A stretch of 64,000 bases of DNA from Micromonospora sp. WMMD1082 (GTDB taxonomy: Bacteria > Actinomycetota > Actinomycetes > Mycobacteriales > Micromonosporaceae). Position 1 is the first letter of the stretch; every line of letters starts with the position of its first letter. The notes below the pieces were generated by a model. The model did no database searches. It was given only the letters and a program-made list of their open reading frames with translations, and was not told where the DNA came from. The position numbers were made by a program, and so were the translations under genes. The DNA is taken from the NCBI RefSeq assembly GCF_029626175.1, contig NZ_JARUBM010000002.1, positions 6,465,001 through 6,529,000 on the forward strand. Direction: 5' to 3'. Of this stretch, positions 53,548 through 63,028 are shown one piece after another.

Positions 53548-55656
53548 TCAGTGCAGGGGGCGGCCGTGGGCGTCGGGCACCCCGGACTTGCGGTGGAAGT
53601 AGGCGTTGATCTGGTCACGCCACTCCCGCGCGCTGCGCAGCTGCTCGTCGAGGCGCTCGGTGACCCGGGCGTGCACGGCGGCGTCCACCAGCCCGGCCAG
53701 CGACTTCCACCGGTGACAGCTCGCCTCCACCTCCGCAACCCCGTCGAAGTGGGTGTCGTAGATGTGCTGGATGACCGTGCGACCGCTGTGCAGCACATGC
53801 GCGTACGGCACGTGGTGGAAGAAGAGCAGCAACTCGTCGGGGCAGGAGGCCGGCGACTCGTACGCCTGTGACCAAGGCGGCGGGTACTGGCCGGTGAAGC
53901 CGGTGCCGGTGGCCCGGGTGCGGTCCACCCCCACGCCGTCCCGGTCGGCGAAGTGGTAGGTGCCCCACGGGGTGTACTCGTACCCGTCGACGTCGGGGCC
54001 GTCGTGGCTGCCGGGCCGCACCATGAAGCCCACGCCCAACGGGGCGGTGTACCGCTCGTAGGTGCGCCACGAGTCGTCCATGATCTCGTGCAGCGTGCGG
54101 CGGAGCAGCTCCGGATCGGCGGCGGACCGCGGGTGGAAGGTCAACTCGATCCACTCGTCGAGCACGTCCGCCGGGCGCAGCCGGGGATCCCAGGCGAGCC
54201 GGCCGAAGGCGTACAGGTTGGCCTGGGCCAGCGGGTGCCCGGTCCAGAACGGGTCGTCGCCCACGTTGGAGACCGCGACCAGCCCGCCACCGTCGGCGGC
54301 CACGTCGGCGACGGCCCGCCCGTCGTCGCCCCAGCCGAACCGCAGCACCTCGCTCCACCAGGGGGCCAGGTAGCACACGTGGTGCTGCTGGCCCGTGTAC
54401 TCCTGGGTCACCTGGAACTCGACGGCCAGCCGGGTACGGGGCATCGCCGTGATCACCGGCGAGACCGGCTCCCGGGTCTGGAAGTCCATCGGGCCGTGCT
54501 TGACCTGGACGATGACGTCGTCACGGAAGCGGCCGTCGAGCGGGGCGAAGTGGTCGTAGGCGGCCCGGGCGCGGTCGGTCGAGCGATCGCGCCAGTCCTG
54601 TTTGTGGTTGTAGACGAAGGCCCGCCAGTGCACCACGCCGCCGTGCGGTGCCAGCGCCTCGGCGAGCAGGTTCGCCCCGTCGGCGTGGTCGCGACCGTAG
54701 CTGAACGGACCCGGTTGACCCTCCGAGTCGGCCTTCACCACGTAGCCGCCGAAGTCGGGGATGCGGGCGTACACCCGGTCGGTGGTCTCGGCCCACCAGG
54801 CCCGCACCGCGTCGTCGAGCGGGTCGGCGGTGGGCAGGGCGTCGAGGACCACGGGGGCGGCGAAGGTGACCGACAGGTGCACCCGGATGCCGTACGGGCG
54901 CAGCTCGTCGGCGATCTCGGCCACCTCGTCGAGCCGCTCGGTCAGCAGCCGCGCCTCGGTGGCGTGGACGTTGACGTTGTTCACCGACACCGCGTTGACG
55001 CCGCTGGCGGCCAGCAGCCGCGCGTACGCCCGCACCCGGGTACGGTCGCGTCGGGCGCGGCCGTCCTGCCAGAAGATCGACCCACCGGCGTAGCCGCGCT
55101 CGACCTGCCCCATCACCGGGTGCACGTCGATGTTGTCCCAGTGGTCGAGCATCCGCCGGCGCATCGCCGGCCGGTGCGCCCGCACGGGGTGGGGCGGGCC
55201 GAACGCCGATTCGCCGAGCCGGACCACATGGAACAGCCCGTGCAGGAGCCCCGCCGGTTCGTCGGCGAGCACCACCGTGACCTCGCCGTGGCGGGCCAGC
55301 GCGTAGCCCTCGACACCGAGCGGTCCCTGGTCGGCCGCGACTAGGTCAGCCTGGGTCGCCCGGGCGGCGTCGAGGTCGACCGGGGCATCGGGGCCGGCGT
55401 CCCGCAGGGCCGGGATCAGGGCGAGCACGAGGCTCACCGCCGGGCCACCGGTCTCGCCGGCCCGTCGCCGGACGGTGCCGCCGTACGCGGCGCAGGCCCG
55501 CTCGACCTCGTCGGACACCGTGTCGACGAGCAGGCCGTCGCCGTGCACGAGGGTGTGCCGGGAACCGACGGCGCGCAACGCCTGGGGCGGCAGCCACGCG
55601 GGGTGGACCTCGGTCGGGGAATGGTCACCGCGCGACCCAGATCGAAACCTGCTCAT
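53548..55656 (-). CDS. GH67 alpha-glucuronidase
   Basis: Glycoside hydrolase family 67 enzyme of 702 aa, normal length, without a signal peptide. It removes (4-O-methyl)glucuronic acid from the non-reducing end of xylooligosaccharides. Family blocks include MLDHWDNIDVHPVMGQVERG (near 171-190), RIPDFGGYVVKADSEGQPGP (near 305-324), VQVKHGPMDFQTREP (near 393-407) and FQVTQEYTGQQHHVCYLAPW (near 424-443). The ATG at 55656 has no strong ribosome site. It complements the GH10/GH3/GH39 set and feeds glucuronate to the ManD pathway, although it lies 10 kb from the main operon. Confidence 0.95.
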   Translation of the reverse strand: MSRFRSGSRGDHSPTEVHPAWLPPQALRAVGSRHTLVHGDGLLVDTVSDEVERACAAYGGTVRRRAGETGGPAVSLVLALIPALRDAGPDAPVDLDAARATQADLVAADQGPLGVEGYALARHGEVTVVLADEPAGLLHGLFHVVRLGESAFGPPHPVRAHRPAMRRRMLDHWDNIDVHPVMGQVERGYAGGSIFWQDGRARRDRTRVRAYARLLAASGVNAVSVNNVNVHATEARLLTERLDEVAEIADELRPYGIRVHLSVTFAAPVVLDALPTADPLDDAVRAWWAETTDRVYARIPDFGGYVVKADSEGQPGPFSYGRDHADGANLLAEALAPHGGVVHWRAFVYNHKQDWRDRSTDRARAAYDHFAPLDGRFRDDVIVQVKHGPMDFQTREPVSPVITAMPRTRLAVEFQVTQEYTGQQHHVCYLAPWWSEVLRFGWGDDGRAVADVAADGGGLVAVSNVGDDPFWTGHPLAQANLYAFGRLAWDPRLRPADVLDEWIELTFHPRSAADPELLRRTLHEIMDDSWRTYERYTAPLGVGFMVRPGSHDGPDVDGYEYTPWGTYHFADRDGVGVDRTRATGTGFTGQYPPPWSQAYESPASCPDELLLFFHHVPYAHVLHSGRTVIQHIYDTHFDGVAEVEASCHRWKSLAGLVDAAVHARVTERLDEQLRSAREWRDQINAYFHRKSGVPDAHGRPLH

Positions 55657-55881
55657 TGCGCAGATCGTAATGATCTTACCGGATATGCGTCAAGGTGCTT
55701 CCGGAAGTTCTCGGTAGGACCGGTCGGTCCGCCTCCCGGCCGCGTCGGTGCGGGCCACCCGGCGGCGTGCGATCTCGCCGATCGGCTCCCCGGACGGCCC
55801 CGGGCCGATACGTTTGCTCCCCATGACACGGTTTTCGACGCCATCCGCGACCCGGTCGCCCCGGCGGGGAGCAGCAGCCTC

Positions 55882-56346
55882 GTGACGCGGTTCCGGGTCA
55901 ACGGGCGCGAGATCGACGTGACCGTCGACGAACGCGAGTCGCTGCTCGACGTGCTGCACACCCGGCTGCGGATGTTCGGCACCAAGAAGGGTTGCGACCA
56001 TGGCCAGTGCGGGGCCTGCACCGTCCACCTGGACGGCCGCCGGGTGGTCTCCTGCCTGACCATGGCGATGCAGGTCGACGGCCGCGAGGTCAACACCATC
56101 GAAGGGGTGGCGGACTCCGACGGCAGCCTGCATCCCCTGCAACAGGCGTTCATCGACAACGACGCCCTCCAGTGTGGCTACTGCACCCCCGGCCAGATCA
56201 TGTCCGGCCTGGCCTGCATCGCCGAGGGCCACACCGGTGACGACGACGAGATCCGCGAGTACATGAGCGGCAACCTGTGCCGGTGTGGCGCGTACGTGGG
56301 CATCGTGGCCGCCATCCGGCAGACCGCCGGCCGGACGGGGGCCTGA
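55882..56346 (+). CDS. Molybdenum hydroxylase small subunit (two 2Fe-2S clusters)
   Basis: Iron-sulphur subunit of 154 aa of a xanthine dehydrogenase/CO dehydrogenase-type enzyme. The plant-type ferredoxin cluster uses Cys38, Cys43, Cys46 and Cys58 (CDHGQCGAC). The second uses Cys98, Cys101, Cys133 and Cys135 (CGYC and CRC). The GTG at 55882 with GGGGAG upstream gives the normal length; the frame reaches back to 55543. No twin-Arg signal is present in this start. It passes electrons from the Mo centre to FAD. First of a three-gene operon. Confidence 0.93.
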   Translation: MTRFRVNGREIDVTVDERESLLDVLHTRLRMFGTKKGCDHGQCGACTVHLDGRRVVSCLTMAMQVDGREVNTIEGVADSDGSLHPLQQAFIDNDALQCGYCTPGQIMSGLACIAEGHTGDDDEIREYMSGNLCRCGAYVGIVAAIRQTAGRTGA

Positions 56347-56350
56347 TCGG

Positions 56351-57352
56351 ATGCGCTCCTTCAGCTACACCGCGCCCGCCTCGGTCGCCGAGGCCGTCGA
56401 CGTGATCGCCGAGGCCGGACCGGGTGCCCGGTTCCTCAACGGCGGCACGAACCTCTACGACCTGATGAAGCTGGGTGTGGAGCGTCCGTCGGTGGTGGTG
56501 GACGTCAGCCGGCTGGCCGAACTCGGCGCCATCGACACGTCCGGCCCCGACCACCTGGTGTTCGGCGGCGGCGCCCGGATGGCCGACATCGCGGCCGACC
56601 CGGTGGTGCGTGGCGACTATCCGGCCCTGTCGGAGTCGTTGTGGCTCGCGGCGTCGCAGCAACTGCGCAACATGGGCACCGCCGGCGGCAACCTGCTCCA
56701 ACGGACCCGCTGTGCGTACTTCCGCGAGGTGGCGTACCCCTGCAACAAGCGGGCGCCGGGCAGCGGTTGCGCGGCGATCGGGGGCATCGACCGCGGCAAC
56801 GCCGTGCTCGGCACCAGCGACGCGTGCACCGCGGCCTTCGCGGGCGACTGGCCGGTGGCGTTGATCGCCTTCGACGCGGCCGTCGACGTGGTGAGTTCCC
56901 GGGGTGCACGGACGGTGGCCATCGCCGACCTGTACCGGGAGCCCGGCCAGACCCCGCACCTCGAACACCACCTCGCCCCGGACGAGCTGATCCTGCGGGT
57001 CCGGGTGCCGGTCACCGCGGCCGGTCGCGGATCGACGTACCTGAAGGTCCGTGACCGTGAGTCGTACGCGTTCGCGCTCGCCTCCGCCGCCGTCGGCATC
57101 ACCGTCACCGACCAGGGCCGGGTCGAGGAGTGCCGGATCGCGCTGGGTGGCGTCGCCACCCGCCCCTGGCGCGTCCCCGCCGCCGAGCAGGTCCTGATCG
57201 GCCAGCCCCTGACCCCGGAGAACGCCCGGGCGGCCGGGCGGGCCGCGCTGGCCGGCGCCCGGGCCGGCACGCACAACGGCTTCAAGATCGACCTGGCCGA
57301 GCGTACCCTCGCCGAGGCGCTACGCATCGCCGGAGAGCGAGCGGCCCGATGA
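56351..57352 (+). CDS. Molybdenum hydroxylase FAD subunit
   Basis: FAD-binding medium subunit of 333 aa (YagS/CoxM type). FAD loops are GARFLNGGTNLYDLMKLG (about 28-45) and NMGTAGGNLLQRTRC (about 104-118). A cysteine-rich insert around RTRCAYFREVAYPCNKRAPG (114-133) is as in PaoB-type subunits that hold an extra 4Fe-4S cluster. The ATG at 56351 lies 5 bp after the small subunit stop. It delivers electrons to the terminal acceptor. Confidence 0.92.
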   Translation: MRSFSYTAPASVAEAVDVIAEAGPGARFLNGGTNLYDLMKLGVERPSVVVDVSRLAELGAIDTSGPDHLVFGGGARMADIAADPVVRGDYPALSESLWLAASQQLRNMGTAGGNLLQRTRCAYFREVAYPCNKRAPGSGCAAIGGIDRGNAVLGTSDACTAAFAGDWPVALIAFDAAVDVVSSRGARTVAIADLYREPGQTPHLEHHLAPDELILRVRVPVTAAGRGSTYLKVRDRESYAFALASAAVGITVTDQGRVEECRIALGGVATRPWRVPAAEQVLIGQPLTPENARAAGRAALAGARAGTHNGFKIDLAERTLAEALRIAGERAAR

Positions 57353-57432
57353 GCGAACGTCGTCAGCGAACCATCCGGCTCAGCACGGTGGTGCCTCGTC
57401 GCGGCGCCGAGCGCGGCGAGGCGGCGCGATGA
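57349..57432 (+). repeat. 84-bp insert with 27-codon frame between FAD and Mo subunit genes
   Basis: The FAD subunit stop overlaps an ATG that opens a 27-codon Arg/Glu-rich frame, which ends in a TGA overlapping the Mo subunit ATG. The product (starting MSERRQRTIRLSTVVPRRG) looks like no protein family. I recall similar GAGCGAACG...GCCGAGCGCGGCGAG elements between genes in Micromonospora, so this is more likely a dispersed short repeat that keeps the coupling than a gene. Confidence 0.4.
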
Positions 57433-59621
57433 ACCCGGCCCGCGCGGACCATCGCGTCGACGCCCGCGCCAAGGTCACCGGCGCGCTGCGCTACGGCGTC
57501 GACCGCGCGCCCGACGACCTGGCGTACGCCGCGTTCGCGGTCGCCACCATCAACCGAGGTCGCGTCCTCGACGTGGACACCACGGCGGCGCAGCGGGTGC
57601 CCGGCGTCCAGGTGGTGATCACCCGGATCGACCGGGACGAGCTGGGCTCGCAGGGCTTCGTGATGAGCGGCGGCTACGGCTTCCAGAGCTTCCAACCGCT
57701 GGTGGGCGACCAGATCGCCTATCGTGGCCAGCCGATCGCGCTGGTCGTGGCGGACACCCTCGTGGCGGCGACCGAGGCGGCCGAACTCGTCACCGCCCGC
57801 TACGCCGAGGAGCCGTTCGCGGTCACCCTGGACGGTCCCGGCGCGGAGACGCTCGTGCAGGCCCAGGCCATCCCGCTGCCGATGACCGAAGACCTCGCCG
57901 TCGGCGACGCCGACCGGGCCTTCGCCGCCGCCCCGGTGCAGGTCGACGTGGAGATCCACGGCCCGCCCCAGCACCAGGTGCCGATGGAACTCATCAGCAG
58001 CGTCGTCCGGTGGCGCGGCGACACCCTGGTCATCCACGAGGGCAGCCAGAACTCCGGCGCGATCCAGCACGGTGTCGCCCAGCAGCTCGGCATCGACCCG
58101 GCCACGGTGGAGATGATCTCCCCGCCGGTCGGCGGCGGGTTCGGGCAGAAGAACTCGCTCCAGCCGCACATCGGGCCGCTCGCGGTCGCCGCCCGCCGGG
58201 TCGGCCGGCCGGTCAAGCTGGTGCTGACCCGGACGCAGGTCTTCCACCAGGCCAGCTTCCGCCCGGCGAGCCGGCACCGGGTCCGGGTGGGTGCCGACTC
58301 CTCCGGGCGGCTGCTGGCCGCGATCCACGAGATCGACCAGCAGACCTCGCGGCAGGACCTGTTTCCGGCGCTCTACACCGAGGTCTCGTCCCGGCTCTAC
58401 GGGATCACGAACTTCCGGGGGTTGCAGCGGCTGGTCCGCACCGACGTGCAGACTCCCGGCTACATGCGGGCGCCCTTCGAGCACATCGCCACCTTCGCGA
58501 TGGAGTCCGCGGTCGACCAGGTCGCCTACGCCACCGGCCAGGACCCGGTGGCGCTCCGGCTGGCCAACGACGCCGACCGCGACCCGGTGACCGGGTTGCC
58601 GTTCTCCTCCCGGCACGTCGCCGAGTGCCTGCGGCGGGGAGCGAAGCGGTTCGGCTGGGCGGACCGTACGCCGCAGCCGCGCTCGATGCGCGCGGCCGAC
58701 GGCTCGCTGGTCGGCTGGGGGGTCGCCATCGGCGCCTATCCGGGCAGCACCTGCCCGGCGGTGGCCGTCCTCTGTGTGGACGGCAGCGGAACCGTCAGCG
58801 TCGCCGTGACCGGCCACGAGATGGGTCAGGGCATCAGCACGGCGGTCGCCCGGCTGGTGGCCGGGGACCTCGGCGTCGAGCCGGACGCGGTGCGCCTCGA
58901 CCTGGCCGACTCCCGCCGCACCCCGCAGGTGCTGACGGCCGGTTCCTGGGGCACCGCGACCGCGCTGCCGGCCGTGCACGCCGCCCTGCGCGAACTACGC
59001 AGGCAGCTCGGCGTGCCCGACACCGGGCCGGTGGACCTGCGCGGCGCGGTGGCCGCCTCGGGCAGACCCGAGGTCGAGGTGCGGGCCAGCAACCTGGGCG
59101 CCGGCCAGGACGCCAGCGCGATGGACCGGATCCGCAACGGCACGCTCGCCTTCGCCGGCCCCGCGTACCCCGATTTCGTCACGTTCAGCTACGCCGCCCA
59201 CTTCGTCGAGGTCCGGATCGCGCCCCTGACCGGCCAGATCCGGGTGCCCCGCGTGGTCAGCGTCGCCGACTGCGGGCGGGTCGCCAGCCCGGTCACCGCG
59301 GCCAGCCAGCTCCGCGGCGGGGTGATCTGGGGAATCGGCGCCGCGCTGCGGGAGCAGAGCGAGGTCGACCCCCGCTACGGCGGCTTCCTCAACGCCAGCT
59401 ACGAGGGGTACCCGATCGCGGTCAATGCCGACATCCATCAGATCGACGTCGACTTCGTCGACGAGCCGGATCCACGGATCAACCCGGTGGGTGTGAAGGG
59501 ACTCGGCGAGATCTCCATGGTGGGCGTCGCCGCGGCCGTCGTCAACGCCGTCTACCACGCCACCGGAACCCGCTTCACCCGACTGCCGATCCACATCGAG
59601 GACGTCCTGCCGGTCCTGTGA
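57429..59621 (+). CDS. Molybdenum hydroxylase large (molybdopterin) subunit
   Basis: Catalytic subunit of 730 aa of the YagR/PaoC type, which oxidises aldehydes or aromatic heterocycles using a molybdenum cofactor. Cofactor regions are GGGFGQKN (near 237), QTPGYMRAPFEHIATFAMES (near 341-360), GHEMGQGISTAVARL (near 461-475) and the active-site Glu694 in GVKGLGEISMVG. At 730 aa it matches PaoC-type subunits. No chaperone (XdhC/PaoD) gene is adjacent, so insertion of the cofactor must rely on genes elsewhere. Confidence 0.93.
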   Translation: MNPARADHRVDARAKVTGALRYGVDRAPDDLAYAAFAVATINRGRVLDVDTTAAQRVPGVQVVITRIDRDELGSQGFVMSGGYGFQSFQPLVGDQIAYRGQPIALVVADTLVAATEAAELVTARYAEEPFAVTLDGPGAETLVQAQAIPLPMTEDLAVGDADRAFAAAPVQVDVEIHGPPQHQVPMELISSVVRWRGDTLVIHEGSQNSGAIQHGVAQQLGIDPATVEMISPPVGGGFGQKNSLQPHIGPLAVAARRVGRPVKLVLTRTQVFHQASFRPASRHRVRVGADSSGRLLAAIHEIDQQTSRQDLFPALYTEVSSRLYGITNFRGLQRLVRTDVQTPGYMRAPFEHIATFAMESAVDQVAYATGQDPVALRLANDADRDPVTGLPFSSRHVAECLRRGAKRFGWADRTPQPRSMRAADGSLVGWGVAIGAYPGSTCPAVAVLCVDGSGTVSVAVTGHEMGQGISTAVARLVAGDLGVEPDAVRLDLADSRRTPQVLTAGSWGTATALPAVHAALRELRRQLGVPDTGPVDLRGAVAASGRPEVEVRASNLGAGQDASAMDRIRNGTLAFAGPAYPDFVTFSYAAHFVEVRIAPLTGQIRVPRVVSVADCGRVASPVTAASQLRGGVIWGIGAALREQSEVDPRYGGFLNASYEGYPIAVNADIHQIDVDFVDEPDPRINPVGVKGLGEISMVGVAAAVVNAVYHATGTRFTRLPIHIEDVLPVL

Positions 59622-59646
59622 CCCGGCGCCCGCCGACCGGCCGGTG

Positions 59647-60066
59647 TCACACCCGCCCGTCGCGGACGGCCGGTTCCAGGTAGACCGGCAGGTGGTCGTC
59701 GGCGCTGGCGGCGAAGAGGGCCACCTCGTACGCCATGTCGCCGACCTCGGCGTCGCCCTCGATGCCGACGGTGAGGATCGCCCCGTTACCGGTGGTGGCG
59801 TGGAACAGGAACGCCTGCGACATCTGCACGACGACCTGGTGCAGCTCGCCCTTCCCGCAGACCCGGGCGGCGGCCAGGCCCAGCGCCTGAAGCCCGCAGA
59901 CCATGCTGGACAGCTGGACGGCGAGTTCGTCGTCGATGCCCCGGGAGGCGCCCAGCAGGAGGCCGTCCGGGGAGAGCACCACCGCGAACTGAGCACCCGG
60001 CACCCGGTCGACGATGGCGTCGAGCGCGCGGCCGAGGTTGTCGGCGGTGGTCACGGCAGGAGTCAA
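59647..60066 (-). CDS. Roadblock/LC7 domain protein
   Basis: Protein of about 139 aa of the Roadblock/LC7 family (MglB-like), seen as LDAIVDRVPGAQFAVVLSPD, then SPDGLLLGASRGID and FLFHATTGNGAILTVGIEGD. In actinomycetes such proteins usually sit in conservons with a sensor kinase, DUF742 and a small GTPase; here it is alone. The start is uncertain: TTG 60066 lies 8 nt after AGAGG, GTG 60048 is shorter, and the frame opens at TTG 60171. Confidence 0.8.
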   Translation of the reverse strand: MTPAVTTADNLGRALDAIVDRVPGAQFAVVLSPDGLLLGASRGIDDELAVQLSSMVCGLQALGLAAARVCGKGELHQVVVQMSQAFLFHATTGNGAILTVGIEGDAEVGDMAYEVALFAASADDHLPVYLEPAVRDGRV

Positions 60067-60293
60067 TGGACTGTCCTCTCGTACGGCGGGACCGGTGTCC
60101 GAGGGCGTCGTCGGCTCCCACTGCGGCCTCGACGGCCCGTCCTGGCCGACCGATCCGCCAGGTTGCTCCAACGTTCGTACCAGAGATCACTCCGGTACCA
60201 GGAGACCCCACTTCCGCCGACTTCGGCCCTCGGTCCGCCTAACGTACGATGCGCCCGATCACCTCGATCCGACGGGTCGGGTCAATCCGGACC

Positions 60294-61559
60294 TCACGCC
60301 GGCCGGGCCGCGCCACGCAGCCCCACCAGGCCGGGCACGGCGGCCCGGCCGAGTTCGCCGCCGGTGGCCGCGTCGTGCCAGCTCACCGCCGCCTGGCGGC
60401 CGACGTAGAGGCGGGCGGCGTCGGGGCTGAGGGCGAGCCCGGTGACCGGTCCGCCGACCGGCCGTTCGCCGGCGACGTCGAGTTCCGCGAGGTCCGAGGT
60501 CCACATGGTGGCACCGGCGGCGAGATGCAGCTGGCCGGGGCCGGCGACCGCGTACGCGGGGCCGGTGGCGCTGACGAACGTGCTCGTGCGGCGTACGGTC
60601 AGCTCCTCGGTGGAGATCTCGGCGACGGTGCCGGAGGTGACGTCGGCGACGTAGAGCCGGCCGCCGTCCGGGGTGATCGCCATGGCGTGCCCGTCGGCGG
60701 CACCCGCACCGAACGGGTGCGGCAGGTCCACGCAGTACGCCCACCGTTGTGCGAGGTGCAGGGTGTGCACGAAGGCGTGCACGTCGCTGCCCGGCCGGCC
60801 GCTGATCCGGTCCCGGGTGTGCTGGTGGTCGGGCTGGTGGGTGTAGAGCGTGTAGAGCACGGTGCGGTCCGGTGCGAGCAGCGCCTGCCGTCCGTCGCCG
60901 CGCATCTCCTCCTCCGCGCCGGCCGGGATCGGCCCCTTGGCGCGGGTGAAGAGGGGGCCGGGAACGCCGGTGGCGAGGTCGACGACGCGGACCCGGTACC
61001 GGTCCGGCGCCTGCGGCGGCAGCCATTCCAGCACGAAGAGGCCGGCGAGGTCGTGGGTGAACGCCTCCGGGACGACGTTGCCGGGCAGCCGCAGGCGTTG
61101 CCGGACACCGCCGGCGTCGGCGATCAGCACGGGGGTCACGTCACGCCCGGCGGGGCGTTCCTTGGTGACGCTCACCTCCTCGGTGGTCAGCGCCACCCGC
61201 GTACCGTCGGCGGAGACGGTCTGCGGCACCCAGCGGCCCGGCAGCCTGACCCGCGCGGAGGCGACGCCCCGACCGGCGTCGATCCGCCAGAGCGCGGTGT
61301 CGCCGCCGTCGGGCACGCTCGCGTACGCCAGGCGTCCGTCGGCGGTGGCGATCCCCTGCGGGATCGCCTGGTGATCGGCGCCGCGCAGCACCCCCAGGCC
61401 GCCGTCGACCTCGATCAACAGTGGGTCCGGGGGGAGGCCGGAGGCGGCCGGGACGGCGGCCGGGCTCCGCAGCGGCCCGCAGCCGGTCAGGGCGGCGGTC
61501 CCCGCGCCGGCCAGGGCGGCCAACAGGGTACGGCGGTGAAGCGTGGTCTTCGGCATCAT
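60294..61559 (-). CDS. Lipoprotein beta-propeller (YncE-like)
   Basis: Secreted lipoprotein of 421 aa with a twin-Arg-like start (HRRTLLAALAGAGTAALTGC) and lipobox Cys about residue 28. The rest is a seven-blade-type repeat protein with MAITPDGGRLYVADVTSGTV and LALSPDAARLYVGRQAAVSW. Function unknown. ATG 61559 and ATG 61556 are both possible. It is divergent from the ECF sigma gene 58 bp away, so the sigma factor may control both promoters. Confidence 0.8.
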   Translation of the reverse strand: MMPKTTLHRRTLLAALAGAGTAALTGCGPLRSPAAVPAASGLPPDPLLIEVDGGLGVLRGADHQAIPQGIATADGRLAYASVPDGGDTALWRIDAGRGVASARVRLPGRWVPQTVSADGTRVALTTEEVSVTKERPAGRDVTPVLIADAGGVRQRLRLPGNVVPEAFTHDLAGLFVLEWLPPQAPDRYRVRVVDLATGVPGPLFTRAKGPIPAGAEEEMRGDGRQALLAPDRTVLYTLYTHQPDHQHTRDRISGRPGSDVHAFVHTLHLAQRWAYCVDLPHPFGAGAADGHAMAITPDGGRLYVADVTSGTVAEISTEELTVRRTSTFVSATGPAYAVAGPGQLHLAAGATMWTSDLAELDVAGERPVGGPVTGLALSPDAARLYVGRQAAVSWHDAATGGELGRAAVPGLVGLRGAARPA

Positions 61560-61616
61560 GACCCGGTGACACCGCCGGGCCGGCTCCGGTTCCATCTCGA
61601 CGACCGTGGAACCCCG

Positions 61617-62216
61617 ATGGCGCGGGCGGTGTCAGTACGGGTGATCCCATCGGAGGTTGCACTGGACGACGAGGAGTTCGTCACCCGCGCGCAGGCCGGT
61701 GACCTGGAGGCGTACGAGTTCCTGGTCGCCCGGCACACCGCGGCCGCGTACCGGACGGCGGTGCTGCTCGGCGCGGGCTCGGATGCGGAGGATGTCATCC
61801 AGGAGGCGTTCGTGAAGGGGTACCGCAGGCTCTCCCGGTATCGCGGCGAGTCGTCCTTCCGCGCGTGGCTGCTGGCGATCGTGGCGAACGAGACGCGCAA
61901 CCTGCACCGCTCGCGGGAGCGGCGCAACGGTCTGCTGCTGCGGGCCGCCCGGCTCTCCGCAGGCGCGGAGGCCACCGAGGACGGTGCGGTCGGTGCGGTG
62001 CTCGCCGGAGAGCGGCGGGCGGCGCTGGTCCGGGCGCTGCGGCTGCTCCCGGCGAAGGACCGCGAGGTGATCGTCTGCCGGTACTTCCTCGACCTGAGCG
62101 AGGACGAGACGGTCACCATGCTGGGCTGGCCCCGGGGCACGGTGAAGTCGCGTACCTCCCGGGCCCTGGTGAAGCTGCGCGGCCTGCTCCAGGTCGAGGA
62201 GGTCAGCCGTGGATGA
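61617..62216 (+). CDS. ECF-type RNA polymerase sigma factor
   Basis: Extracytoplasmic-function sigma factor of 199 aa. Region 2 is DAEDVIQEAFVKGYRRL with YRGESSFRAWLLAIVANETR, and region 4 is LPAKDREVIVCRYFLDLSED to MLGWPRGTVKSRTSRALVKL. The ATG at 61617 has only GTGGA as a ribosome site. It overlaps the next gene by 8 bp, the usual sigma/anti-sigma arrangement. Confidence 0.9.
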   Translation: MARAVSVRVIPSEVALDDEEFVTRAQAGDLEAYEFLVARHTAAAYRTAVLLGAGSDAEDVIQEAFVKGYRRLSRYRGESSFRAWLLAIVANETRNLHRSRERRNGLLLRAARLSAGAEATEDGAVGAVLAGERRAALVRALRLLPAKDREVIVCRYFLDLSEDETVTMLGWPRGTVKSRTSRALVKLRGLLQVEEVSRG

Positions 62217-62970
62217 CCTGGACCGGGAGCTGCGGGAGCTGTCCGGGTGGCTGGAGACACCCCCGCCGCCGGAGGTGGCGGCGCACGTCCGCGCCCGACT
62301 CGCCGCGCCGGCCACGCCGGGTGCACGAGCCGTGCCGGCCACGACCGCGCCGCCGCACCGCCGGCGCCGATGGCGGTACGCGGTGGCGGCGGCGCTGGCC
62401 GCGCTGCTGATCGCGGTGCTGCCCCCGGCGCAGGCCGCGCTCGCCGACGCGGTGGCGGGCCTGTTGCGCTTCGCCGGCATCACGATCAGCACGTCGTCGG
62501 CTCCGGTACCGCCGACCGGTTCCCCGTCACCGCTGCCCGCCCAGCGACCGGCCGGGCTGGACGAGGCGCAGCGCGCGGTGCGGTTCCCGATCCGGGTGCC
62601 GGCCGCGCTCGGCCCGCCCGAGCGGGTGCTGGTCGCCGACCCGGACGGCACCGGGAGCCACCGGGTGGCGACCCTGCTCTACCGCGATGGCACGCTGCGC
62701 CTGGACGCCTTCGACGGGCGCCTCGACCCGGTCTTCTTCAAGCAGGCCGGTGGGCCGGGGGCACAGTGGACGGAGGTCGACGGGCGGCAGGCGGTCTGGA
62801 TCGGCGGCCCGCACCCGGTGACGTACGTGGACCGTTCCGGTCAGGTCCGCCAGGCCAGCGCCCGGCTCGCCGCGGCAACCCTGGTCTGGGAGCGGGACGA
62901 CGTGACCTACCGGCTGGAGGGCTCGCTGACCAGGGCGGCGGCGGTCGAGATCGCGGCTTCCCTGGAGTGA
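62209..62970 (+). CDS. Single-pass membrane protein, probable anti-sigma partner
   Basis: Protein of 253 aa. A cytoplasmic N-terminus of about 58 residues is followed by one helix (YAVAAALAALLIAVLPP, about 59-75) and an extracytoplasmic domain. The position right behind an ECF sigma, with overlap and the GTG start after GAGGAGG, suggests it holds the sigma at the membrane. No zinc-binding HxxxCxxC anti-sigma motif is visible in the N-terminus, so the anti-sigma role rests on context. Confidence 0.75.
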   Translation: MDDLDRELRELSGWLETPPPPEVAAHVRARLAAPATPGARAVPATTAPPHRRRRWRYAVAAALAALLIAVLPPAQAALADAVAGLLRFAGITISTSSAPVPPTGSPSPLPAQRPAGLDEAQRAVRFPIRVPAALGPPERVLVADPDGTGSHRVATLLYRDGTLRLDAFDGRLDPVFFKQAGGPGAQWTEVDGRQAVWIGGPHPVTYVDRSGQVRQASARLAAATLVWERDDVTYRLEGSLTRAAAVEIAASLE

Positions 62971-62981
62971 TCGGTTTACAC

Positions 62982-62994
62982 TTAACAAAGTTAA
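62982..62994. promoter_or_regulatory. Palindrome upstream of the chitinase gene
   Basis: TTAACAAAGTTAA is a perfect palindrome around AAA in an AT-rich patch 35 bp upstream of the chitinase start. It is a candidate operator or promoter element. The DasR-type chitinase repeat known from Streptomyces is not seen. Confidence 0.45.
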
Positions 62995-63028
62995 CGGTAG
63001 CCTCCGTCCATCGATGAGGAGGCATCCC

